Positions 1 through 9,689 of a stretch of 64,000 nt of DNA are shown one piece after another. The number at the start of each line of letters is the position of its first letter. Position 1 is the stretch's first letter. Below the pieces are notes generated by a model. That model was given only the letters and a program-made list of their open reading frames with translations. It made no database searches and was not told the DNA's origin. The stretch is from Takakia lepidozioides (lineage: Eukaryota > Streptophyta > Takakiopsida > Takakiales > Takakiaceae), in assembly GCA_030704615.1 (NCBI GenBank), contig CM060734.1, positions 31,636,042 through 31,700,041 of the forward strand, given 5' to 3'. Both the position numbers and the translations under genes were made by a program.

Positions 1-200
1 TAAAAATTGGCCCGACGTCGCAAGAAAAAAAATCCGTCGCAATGAGGGCCCTCTTTCCCCCTTCATGCCACCTTGCGACGGCTGGGCGTCGTAATGGTGT
101 CGCAGCGGGGGATTGCGACGCCGGGGTGTCGCAAAAAAGCGCCGCGCGGGACGTTGGGGCGCGGCTGGCGTCGCAAACCCCCCCCCCCACCCATTTGTTG
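1..200. repeat. GC-rich stretch with repeated GTCGC/GCGAC motifs
   Basis: The hexamers GCGACG/CGTCGC and the related TTGCGACG and GTCGCAA recur many times in both orientations over about 180 bp. Such clustered short motifs in both orientations are typical of the subterminal regions of plant DNA transposons. No terminal inverted repeat is visible because the window starts here. Short open frames across it show no recognisable protein. Confidence 0.4.
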
Positions 201-229
201 TATCTGCCATTTTTGGTCCATTCTAGTTT

Positions 230-815
230 GCAATCACCCCACGAAACTTTCATCTGATAGGGGTTTTGTTCGAAAACATGCATCATTTCCTCAACACGAA
301 ACTCTTGTTTGAAAGTGTTTTTGTTCAAAAAATTGAATGCTTTTGAACCAATATGGAGAGATATAAACTGATGAATTTGAACTGATTTGTTGTAACAAAA
401 GAGTTTTTCAACACGAAACACTTGGCTGACAGTGATTTTTGTTAAAAAAACATGCATGTTTTTTGAACAATATGGAGGGATATGAACTGAGGGATTTGAA
501 CTCATTTGCCGTAGCACAAGAGTTTCTCAATACGAAACTCTTGGCTGACAGTGTTTTTGTTCTAAAACCTGCATACTTTTGAGATAATATTGAGGGATAT
601 GAATCGAGAGAATTGACCTGCTTTCCTATAACAAAAGAGTTTCTCAACAAGAAACTCCTGTCTGACATTGTTCTTGTTCAAAAACCTGCATGCTGTTGAA
701 CCAATATTAGAGAGATATCAACTGAGGGATTTGAACTGCATCGTCATAACAAAATAGTTTTTCAACACGAAATTCTTGTCTGATAGTGTATTTGTTCGAA
801 AACATGTGCGATTTT
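230..815. repeat. Tandem array, ~118-bp unit, about 4.5 copies
   Basis: The phrase GAGTTTyTCAAcAcGAAAC recurs at about 401, 520, 637 and 755, giving steps of 119, 117 and 118 bp. An earlier copy lies at about 284, and a unit shortened by ~60 bp lies at 230-285. Each unit also holds a GTTCaAAAACaTGCAT stretch and a GGAGrGATATgAACTGA stretch. The open frame on the minus strand (408-668) simply follows the repeat and is not taken as a gene. Confidence 0.85.
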
Positions 816-1520
816 CTCTGGGCATCTCAAGAATATTTTTCATATTTTTTCATGTTTGTGAGCATCCTAACTGCACTCTACCCAACGTCTCTTGAAGGAT
901 CAAGTTTCACACTGCTCAATATGTAATTGTATTAGTTGTTAGGGGAGAGAGTTTCACTCTGCAAAAATATACATGGGTGGGGCTTTTAAAAGTGACATAT
1001 TCATCATTTCAGCTACAGTGGGATTTTTTCTTAGGCAAGTTGATACAGAGTTTTGCCGTGCGAAATTATCTATGGGTAACGATCTTAAATTTAAGGTTAG
1101 GCCTCACCTCCCATATTCGTGCCTGTTATGAAAAAGGCATGGTATCATGTGAGCACAACGTGAGAAAAAACCACGCTTATATGATAACATGTTCATCAAG
1201 TATATGGGCTACTTGTTCTTTAATATATGTTAGTTTCACAAAATTGTTAGTTTCGCCAATTCCGTTCCGCTGGGGAAATTTGGCGGAAATTTTGTGGAAA
1301 TTTGGGGAATATGCCTTTGTGCTCGCGTGAGCATGCTCATGCGCTACCCAACCTCCGGTTCCTACCTGCCGTTCGACGCAGCAGCGTCTTGCCACAATCC
1401 GGACTGGCTACAACCCAGTAGTAGCCTATAAGCGAGGCGCTTACCTAGTTCATAGTCCACTCTTCGCCAGCATGTCTGGATATTTACTCACCATCAAGAC
1501 TGAGTAGATTGGATCACTGC
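816..1520. other. No gene seen
   Basis: This stretch lies between the tandem array and the copia relic. It holds only short open frames (for example 977-1330 plus) without recognisable motifs. The last part (about 1340-1500) could belong to the 5' end of the copia relic, but no LTR border can be shown. Confidence 0.4.
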
Positions 1521-1579
1521 AATGAAATCGCACCCTGGCATGTCAGCTGCAGATTGTTTCAAAATGTTTGAATATATCA

Positions 1580-4420
1580 TTGCAGGAAACATGGCAAGCT
1601 TTCCTGTGGGGCTATGGACACGTGGTGTGGACCAACCATCTGAGGGGCCGTCGCCCCTAGAGGAGAAGAAGATAGTACTGTTAAAAACGGAGATGATACT
1701 TTGATGGGAGGAAGAAATTTTAAAAGCAAATACTTGTCCAGATTGACAACCATTCTGTGGAGATATATGGACAAAATTTTTGAGGGTAAGTCAATGTCAA
1801 CTTGTATTTATTGTGGAAAATCATTTCATTTTGCAAGAGAGTCCATGTTCTGGAAGGTGGAATGGAAGGGAAATAAATGCAAGACATTGAAGTGGAAAAA
1901 TACTGTGAAGAACAACACTTCGGGTAATCAGGCAACTGTTCTAATATAGAAGAAAATTTTGATGAAACATTTGTTTTGGTTTCAAATCTGGTTGAAGAAT
2001 TTTCAGCCACTCCTGATGGGGATACTTGGTCAACTCGGTGTCAAACAATTGATAAAGATCAAGATGGTGTATCGCTTTGACATGGATGACGTTCATACTA
2101 CACAAATTTTAGTGTGCAAGGAATGCATGATGAGAAAACAAAAAAGGAGATCATTTCCAAAAGACAGAGACACATGGGCAAGTGATTTACTCGAACTCGT
2201 ACACAGTGATGTCTGCCAGGGTCTAGTCAAGATCACTTTGTCATAAAGAGGTATTTTGTAAGTTTCATTGATGATTATTCTCGAAAATCGGTCTGCTATT
2301 TCATGACAAATAAAGCGAAAGTGTATACAGAATTCAAAGAGTTGAAGTTGTTTATTGAAAAGCAAATAGGAGGGGAATATTACTCAAAAAAGTTTGAGTT
2401 GTATTTGAAAGAAAAAGCTCCACAACAAGACGGCGTTGCAGAGAGATGGAATAGGACATTTGTAGAGGATGTACATGTTATATCACAGTGGGTTAGCTCT
2501 AAGATTTTGGGCAAAAGCAGTTGCTACAGCTGTGTACTTGAGAATGAAGAGTCATATTGAAACTATTGTAGAAAAAACTCTTATTGAGATGTGGACATGC
2601 AAACATCCATCTGTAAATCATATGATAACATTTGGTAGTAAGGCTTATGTCCACATACCAGATACAACCAGAACTGAGCTAGAGTTGAAAGTAAAGTGTG
2701 GGTTACTCGAGATAGAAGTTGTATGATGCAGTCACAAAGAAGATGATAATTTCAAGGGATATTGTATTTGAGGAGAAGTTCCAAAAGAATCCCCTTCAAC
2801 TACCATGGAATATTTCAGTGATCTTGGAATTTTGATCAGTGCACATCTAACTTTGGAGGATTTTGAAACTGAAGAGTTATCCAATGAGACATAGACCAAG
2901 GAGATTCAACCACACTTGGAAGAACCAAAGGAAGTTAATTCATAGCAAAAACATCAGTTAGGTGAAATAAGATCTACATGGATCGAGAAGACATCAGCAA
3001 AATTGCTTTCTGATGAATATTCTACATGTGTAGCTAGTGTTATTGAGGAGCCACCAAGCATGGAGGAAGCAATGGCTAAACCACATGCAAAACAGCGAGA
3101 GAAAGCTGCACATGAGGAACTAGAGTCTATATAGAGAAATTAGACTTAAAATTGGTAAAGTTGCCAATTATAGGCCCGAAAAATGATTGGATCAAAGTGG
3201 GTGTTTTACCTTAGCCCCACCCCTTATCATCACTTCATCGTCTTTAGTACCTCAAAGGTGTCCCTTCAGAAGCTAGATCTAATGCAGGATATAATGAATT
3301 TCAGTGTTCTCTTCTTTTTCCCTGGACAAACCATTGCTGGTTTCAGGGGGTTCACTTCCATCAGTTGTCTCTCCTTACTCTCCCTCAATGACACTACAAA
3401 CATTGTGTTACCACAGCTCAAAGTTCAGCGGCCTCAGTTTGTTGCTTCGTTTATTCATTTATCTCATTCAATCCAAAGAGAGAATCAATGATTGCTGTCA
3501 TAAAAATCTGTTGTCTTCCAAGTTTGATGAAGGCTGGGTTCGGAGTATGTTTTCAGTTAGTAAAGAAAATATCTGGTTGATTGTTTGCAAATTGTGGATG
3601 TACCGATACACAGAAGTGCCTTATCAAGAACAGGAAGCAGGACCTTGTGTGCGGGGATCAAGAGAAAATCTTATGGAGATGTTGATCGATTCAAAGCCAA
3701 TTTAGTGGCCAAGGGTTATACTAGGGATCCGAGATCTATTTATGCTCCAGTGATAAAACTAGAATCCATGAGGATTTTGCTGGCAGTGTGAGCTGTTATT
3801 CTTGACTATGAATCCACCATATGGATGTGAAATTGACATCCTTGAACGTCGAGTCAAAAGAAGAAGTGTACATGGAATGACAATCATTAGGATTTGAAGC
3901 TCTAAAAGATAAGCATCTCGTGTGTATGCAGTTTTTTAAATCTTATATGGTTTGAAATAAGCTCTTAGGGTGTGGCATCGGAAAAGCAATGATTTTCTTA
4001 AAAGACTAGGGTTTGATTAGTCACAAGCAGACAACAGTGTATGTGTTCTCAAGAGAAAGGAGAGAATACTCATTGTGGGATTACATGTAGATGACATGAT
4101 GATTTTGGGAAACAACGTCAAAATGATGACGATATTCAAAAGATAGGATTCAATATGACTGAGATTGGTGAAATCAAGAAGTCAATACATCTCAGTTAGG
4201 AGTCGAAGTATGTCCGGGAGCTGCTCAAAGAGTTTGGAATGGTTGATTGTAAGCCAATTGGTACTCCAATGGACCTTGGACTGAAATTTGTTGAAGGAGT
4301 TAAAGAGCAATCTGACAAAGAAGAGGAAGAGAGTGTTGTTGGAAGGTCATAGTACAAAGAAGTAATATGGAGTTTAATGTATCCAATGATAGGTCCTTGA
4401 CCTGATATTGCTACAACAAT
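1580..4420 (+). pseudogene. Degenerate Ty1/copia retrotransposon polyprotein
   Basis: Pieces of a copia Gag-Pol appear in the right order across several frames. There is a zinc-knuckle remnant near 1803-1850 (CIYCGK...H, last Cys lost). A GAG-pre-integrase end at 2100-2220 (CKECMMRKQKRRSFP, then LLELVHSDVC) is followed by an integrase core at 2250-2470 (SFIDDYSRK, then DGVAERWNRT). A post-integrase stretch follows at 2490-2700 (HPSVNHMITFGSKAYVHIP). RT pieces are KWVF at 3195, RFKANLVAKGYTR at 3687 and LHVDDMMILG near 4083; a following piece is CKPIGTPMD near 4250. In-frame stops and frameshifts are frequent, so it is dead. The end is cut by an LTR fragment at 4421. No own LTRs were identified. 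Confidence 0.85.
3207..3650. other. ~445-bp insertion inside the copia RT
   Basis: In copia RT the KWVF motif is normally followed within a few residues by the K(R/I)K..G..RFKA.LVAKG motif. Here KWVF ends at 3206 and IKRKSYGDVDRFKANLVAKG starts at about 3657. The sequence between shows no similarity to RT. Its origin is unknown; no clear terminal repeats or target duplication were seen. Confidence 0.6.
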
Positions 4421-4700
4421 TCTTGCACACCTAACTTCAGAAAAAACCCCTTCACATCATAGTTACTCACTTTGGTGCCTAACTCCCAAACTGACCGCCG
4501 AATCAACTTGGAGCTTTGATGTACCACCACGGTGACCCAACACTCCTTGTGATGAGCCGCGGTGAGTCTCGGCCCACTCCTTGCAACTCCATTGGCCCGC
4601 GATGAGTTCCGAGACTCCCCCACGACTCCCATCTATTCCCATTAAGCCCACTCATGAGCTCCCCACCTGCTCTAAGCCATGACCAACCTGCGACCATCCT
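4421..4700 (-). repeat. LTR fragment related to the solo LTR at 58.3 kb
   Basis: Read on the minus strand, this stretch matches the solo LTR at 58,316-59,041 in two blocks. One block contains GGGAGTCGTGGGG, then GACTCACCGCG.CTCATCAC. The other is the 3' end with AAAG.GAGTAACTATGA.TTGAAGGGG, ending near GTGCAAGA. The ~260-bp part of the solo LTR with the TATA box is absent between the blocks, so this copy has an internal deletion or belongs to a variant subfamily. It abuts the copia relic at 4420, which suggests insertion into it. The outer border towards 4830 is uncertain. Confidence 0.7.
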
Positions 4701-4849
4701 ACTCGGGGTCCCCACCGCCTCCACTCCACTGGGTGATTTTGCCACCCAAGGATCGTTCATTAACCCCCACTTTCACTACTGTTACTGTCCATCTTTTTAT
4801 AGCACAGGAATAATCCCTCTTCCGTCTCGACCCCTATCATGAAAGCAAA

Positions 4850-7422
4850 ATGCCACAATACTCAGGGTCCCCACAACCCATCGGTTTATCTCCCCCCTTC
4901 TTTGCCTTGGCCAGTGGCTTCACCTTGGCACTAGCTGTTTACTGGCCTGTTCTTTCATTTGGTTACAAAGCGTTGTCTTCCTCTATCAGCCTCCACGACA
5001 CCCCCTTTGAGGTTATTTTTTCCTCTTGTATTATTGCAAGTGAGCTGGATTACCAATACCAATCGAGGTAACCGTACATGTAGAGGATTTGCTATCAACA
5101 CTCTAGCATAATGGGCAACCACATTGTTTTTGAATGCCTCCACAATATGTTGGTACCCTGATTCCCCTTCTCCCACTTGCACCACAAAATTTGAAATACA
5201 TACATGGTTGTCTTGAAGCCCACAAAACCCGAGAAGGGTGTCATCCCTAGCAATCCAACGTACCAATCGCTTCACAACAGTTTCATCTTCGGCCACCATC
5301 ACTGGGATGCTTCCCAATGGAATATTTGCATCTTCCATCACATCTCTGTAAATTCCAGCCACATGCTGAAATATATCATCCGTTTCTCCCGCTCTATACT
5401 TTCTTTCCTCAAAGACCGTCTTGTAGTATCAATAGAAGGACCCCCCACATTTGAAGCCAAAAAATGATGCAATCTCGGACCCCCCCAAAGCTGCACAGTC
5501 TCAAACATTGTTTTTGTGCTAGTACCATACCTCTTCCCTTGTGGAGACCTGTCAATATTCTTGCCCATATCAACAAGAAAATCCCACAAACTTTCTTTTC
5601 CTTCAAAATCCCCCTCCTATGTGCATCAACAATATCACGACAAAATTTGAGAACATCTCCTCTTTCAATTGCCTCAATCCCAGAATCCTTCAAACTCCTA
5701 CATCGCACAGACAATGATGCCACTTTGGTCCTGGCCTCCCACAATTTGAACCTCAACTGCCTCAACTCCTGTCTGTTTTTGTAAACTTGTTTGACAATCT
5801 CCGCATTTCCAAGATATGATAACCTTCTTCCCTTGCCAGTATCTCTCTCCCCTCTACATTCCATGGCACCTCTTTCTCTATATACCCTCATTCTGAAGTC
5901 ATTTTCCAAGGGAATGGAAGAACATGCTGAACATCTCAAGTTTGGAAATGGCTCCCCATCCAATGACACTCTAAAACAATCCGCGTGCCGAAACGTACCA
6001 ACAACCTTATGCTCTTGATTGTTTAGAGTGATGGTTGCATTTGTCAACGGCTCGACATACCACTTCTTTCCTCCCTTGCTATCTTGAAGGAATGGTTTCA
6101 GACTTATTCTCTGCTGGTTGTACTCCCACCATTCATCCCATAGGCCCCAACACAAACTGTCTCTTCCTTTGTTGCATTGGGACCTTTGCTGTAATTGTCA
6201 ATCCTCGATCAAATCTCCCCGTTGGGCAGCGTCAACACAAGCGTATGGAGTTTGTGACGAGGATGCTCCCATTGTTGATGCCACAATTGGATTGTCAAGT
6301 GGTGGGGACGGCAACACAGGTTGACTGACCAAGAAAGAGCTTAGATCCCGTTGCTTTACATCTTTGGCAATCATAGGCTTTGGAGGCCTTCCTCTCTTTT
6401 TGCAAGGTCCTTCACTGCATCGACATGAGTTTTTCCTTTCACATGCTCTGTCAAAGAAGATTGCAAAGAACCTGTCCTTGGAAACAAGAGTAGCCACTTC
6501 GAATCCAGTGGGCACCTAATCCTTATGGAACCCAACTGCGAATAGTCTCCAATTGTGGCTTCCACAATCTCAAATCTGTTTCCAGGATTGTCCTCACAAA
6601 ACCGAGCGACTTCCTCCAATGCCTCCTTCACCCTGTTCTTCTTTGCGTCTAATGCTTCATCTGCATTTACAGGGCTGATGACACATTGTGATGAACCCTT
6701 CCCATGACGCCTCTCATAGGCTATGCGATGCCCCTCACTCCTCAAATGAGATCTCATAAAGTTTGCACATGCATCATATGGTTTGTTTTTCCTAGACCGT
6801 GCATAAACATCCTCACACTCAACACACCATATGTGGAACATTGCTTGTCTTTGTTGATCCTTTGTCATCAGCTCAAACTTGTCACATCGTCCTTTTGCAG
6901 AGATTTTCCTTTCAACGGCTCTAATCTCTTTCTGCCATTTTTGAATATCGTTGGATGTAGCCAACGTGCTGCACAATCTACCAGATCTCTTCTGAAGTGC
7001 ATGCTCATGTGCATGGTCTTCATTTCCACCATCGCCAGCAAAGGGTGTATCAGGGTCCATCCTCATCTTGGTAGACACTGGTGTCGGGTCCTCGCCTGGT
7101 CTGTCCTCATGCAAGATCGTAGAACCACTGGAAGATAGAGGTCTTTTCAATCCTTGGTCCCCATCATTTTGGTCTGAAATCTTAATGTGTACAGTATCCC
7201 CTTTCAGAACCATCCTCTCTTCTTGCTTGGCTGAAAGGACACTACCCCCCATAGAAAGGAAATGAAATTTTGCTGAGACAAGCTCATCACCTATAATTTC
7301 TGCTCGGATGCATTTGTATGTGACACCTTGCATAGTGAACACAGAACCAAGCCTGTTTGGTGATGCATCTCCTCCAACAAGCAGGACTTTTACTTCCAAC
7401 TCTTCTTCCATGATGAGTTCAC
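4850..7422 (-). pseudogene. Broken gene for an unrecognised zinc-finger protein
   Basis: On the minus strand one long frame starts at ATG 7411, or at a 3' splice site TTTTGCAG before 7422, and runs to 6371. It contains two similar finger-like units: C-x2-C then H-x5-H (WCVEC ... SHLRSEGH), and C then H-x5-H (IRCPLDSKW ... EHVKGKTH). After a frame change it continues with a basic KKRGRPPKP hook (near 6400), then 6155-5580, a frameshift near 5580, a GGPRLHHFLASNVGGPS motif, another frameshift near 5375, and 5362-4955 with AEDETVVKRLVRW, GFCG and VGEGESGYQHIVEAF. I do not recognise the family with certainty. The repeated frame breaks in an otherwise continuous protein indicate a dead copy, and a transposase-like or multicopy protein is plausible. 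A donor-like CAG/GTACTT at 7583 may mark an upstream exon. Confidence 0.55.
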
Positions 7423-7582
7423 CTGCAAAATGCAATGAAAAACATTTCAAATCAGACCTTGATAGACCAATAACAAAGCACCCGGGTTGGAAGGTTCCAA
7501 AGTCCTGTTTTATACAACCCTATAGGCTGTCCAAGTAGGAACTACGTTCATAAGAGGATGAAATGTATACAGAAGCAAGTAC

Positions 7583-8490
7583 CTGATTGATGAGTTTGAT
7601 GTTGTTAATTTTTGCTGCTGCTATTGACCAAATGCTGCTACTTCCACTGCTGGTAGCCCTCTTGGGTGATCCTGAACCCATAGTCCATCCTTGCATCAGC
7701 GGCTAGCCCTCCCTCCACACTAACATATTTAAATACAAAGTTCTGTCAAACTCCCTACGATGTTGCATGAAGAAAGCTCACCTTGTTGACAATATTGTCC
7801 CACCGCTGTGGATCAAATTTATAGAACTCCTGCCAGCGCTGTTTCTTGCTCCAAATCTGGCCCTCTTGGATGATTTTGCACCCACGATCCTCTCCCTGCA
7901 TCAACAGCTACCCCTCCCTCCACACTAACAATGCGTACATCATGCCTCTGCAGCTACTACTGTGGCTTCCAGTTGACCATCTACCCATCCAGGTTTCTTG
8001 TAGCTATCATTCCACATGTAGAATCATCCACATGGAATCATAATCTGGAGCTTGGAATCCGCCATCTGGAAATCTAGGGACGACTCTGATAATAGGGAAA
8101 AACAGGCTGAAATGTGTTGAAGAAGGTACCTTCATTAGCAGTCCCTTGTTCTATCTATTATCTTTTTTTAGGTACTGTCATGCTACCACCTCGGCAGCAA
8201 CTTGCAAAGTCACTCCAGAGCACCGCATATCCACCCAACGAGCTAACTTATAGAATTCAATACATATGCTTCAGGGCTGAGTCTGATGAGAGGGAAAAAC
8301 AGGCTGAAACAGGTCAAACCAGAAGGTGCCCTCAGGCTGAAATACGTTGAAGAAGGTACCTTTCATCAGCAGTGCCTTGCTTTATCAATTGCGCTGTTGC
8401 CGTTGCTGTTTCCAGTTGACCATCCACCCACATTGTCCCACCATTGACTGGGGTCAGAAAAGTGTCTCATTCCAAAGCTTCTCTTCATCT
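7583..8490 (-). pseudogene. Relic exons with a PDF-like motif (OSB-type), two or three modules
   Basis: Minus-strand reading gives an exon-like piece at 7790-7880 ending in FYKFDPQRWDNIVNK and a donor-like GTGAGC. A piece at 7980-8060 reads WNDSYKKPGWVDG. Another at 8425-8480 reads HFSDPSQWWDN, preceded by a frameshift. A further diverged copy of the non-coding part lies at 7583-7720. The same modules recur at 48.4-49.0 kb with fewer lesions. The pattern WWDNR ... PDFK...LW ... KP.WV resembles the PDF motif of the organellar single-stranded DNA-binding (OSB) family. This is a family-level inference; the copies here are clearly damaged. Confidence 0.5.
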
Positions 8491-8492
8491 TT

Positions 8493-9143
8493 GTGGTGCT
8501 ATTGTAGGGTGACTTCAATGCCCAAGTGGGCAAAGGGCTCCATCAGGACGATATCATTAGGTCTTCTGGTGAGGACGAGCTGAATTCTAATGGCAGACGG
8601 TTAATTAACTGTCTGGAAGAGCTTCAGCTTTTGACCTTGATTAACAAGACAAGAGGTGACCAAGTGCAGTGGACTCGTGAGAAATCCCAAACTGGGGAAC
8701 GTTCCATTGTGGACTATATCATAATGGACAAAATTTGTTCCCCCAGTGTGCCAATGTGTTGATCGACAGAACTGATATTGGTACCTCTGACCACTTTCTG
8801 GACTGAGATCAAAAGGTGTTTTCCCAAGGCCAGAGTAGAAGAGATTCTCAAGGACCTGGACCTGGATCCGCAAGTCTTGACCCTGCTGGATAAATCAGAC
8901 TTAGAGGCTGTAGCGTCCAAAGCCATGTCTATTGCCATGAGATTGTCTGATGAAAATGAAGTTAGGCATAAAACTTCCCTGAACTTGTTTCTAGTCAGTG
9001 ACATGGGGGAGGACATCTTGGATGACCTCAAGGGTCCACCCACTCTCGGCACTAGACTGAAATTTAAACTCAGGGAAGGAAGCCTACCTTTGAACATGAA
9101 ACAAAAGCAGAGAGGAAAGGGGGAGTGCCACTCTCCCAAGTGA
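8493..9143 (+). mobile_element. LINE copy 1, internally deleted (EN end joined to ORF2 C-terminus)
   Basis: The plus strand reads GDFNAQVGKGLHQDD and then SIVDYIIMDK, the C-terminal part of an APE-type endonuclease, with an in-frame stop just before GDFN. After DIGTSDHF (near 8785) it jumps straight to a segment (8825-9143) that is nearly the same as the ORF2 C-terminus of the minus-strand copy at 10,057-10,320 (EEILKDLDLDPQVLTLLDKS). The whole RT is missing, so the copy is dead. It is followed by a mainly unique stretch. Confidence 0.8.
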
Positions 9144-9226
9144 ACCTGCATCATTCAGTTGGCAAGACCGTGTCTGAAAAATTGATCCATTTGAAGACAC
9201 CACGGTGCAGCTGAGCACAGCCTGAC

Positions 9227-9679
9227 ATGACAACAATTAAACATCATACTGAGACAAGAGAAGCAGTCAAGGACACAGTCATGCATATGGCAGCAAGTGA
9301 TCACCCTTCAAACATGATTGAAAACATACATGAGGTCAAAGGCAATAAGAAATCAGCGAAGAGTACTGCAGCTAACAGTTGGAGTGTCTTTAAAGACAAA
9401 GGGAAGAGAAAGAAACACTTCACTGGCAATGAGGGGAGGCTGTGGAAACACCAAGAGGATGGCACAAATGATAGAAATAACAGGGCTGGGCAAAGGATCC
9501 TGCAGGAAGAAGAAAGGGTATGTCAGCATGGAAAGGACGTGCGGCTCATTCCAACAGAAAGGGGAACATTCGTGCAGTTAAGTACAACAACCAATTGCCC
9601 TTCAATTATGGCTGGAATTTTCCAAAAGGCGAGGGATGATAAGGATGAGATTGTACTCATAAGACGTTGTTTGCCGTAG
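9227..9679 (+). CDS. Uncharacterised Lys-rich open frame, 150 aa
   Basis: An ATG-started open frame of 150 codons lies between the two oppositely oriented LINE copies. The product is rich in Lys, Arg, Glu and Asn and has no motif I recognise. It could be a LINE ORF1-type remnant or chance coding in an A-rich plus strand. No splice signals or promoter were identified. Confidence 0.2.
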   Translation: MTTIKHHTETREAVKDTVMHMAASDHPSNMIENIHEVKGNKKSAKSTAANSWSVFKDKGKRKKHFTGNEGRLWKHQEDGTNDRNNRAGQRILQEEERVCQHGKDVRLIPTERGTFVQLSTTTNCPSIMAGIFQKARDDKDEIVLIRRCLP

Positions 9680-9689
9680 CCTTGTGGCC

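Noticed and set aside
408-668. 86-codon minus-strand frame
   Set aside because: It follows the 118-bp tandem repeat and has repeat-driven sequence.
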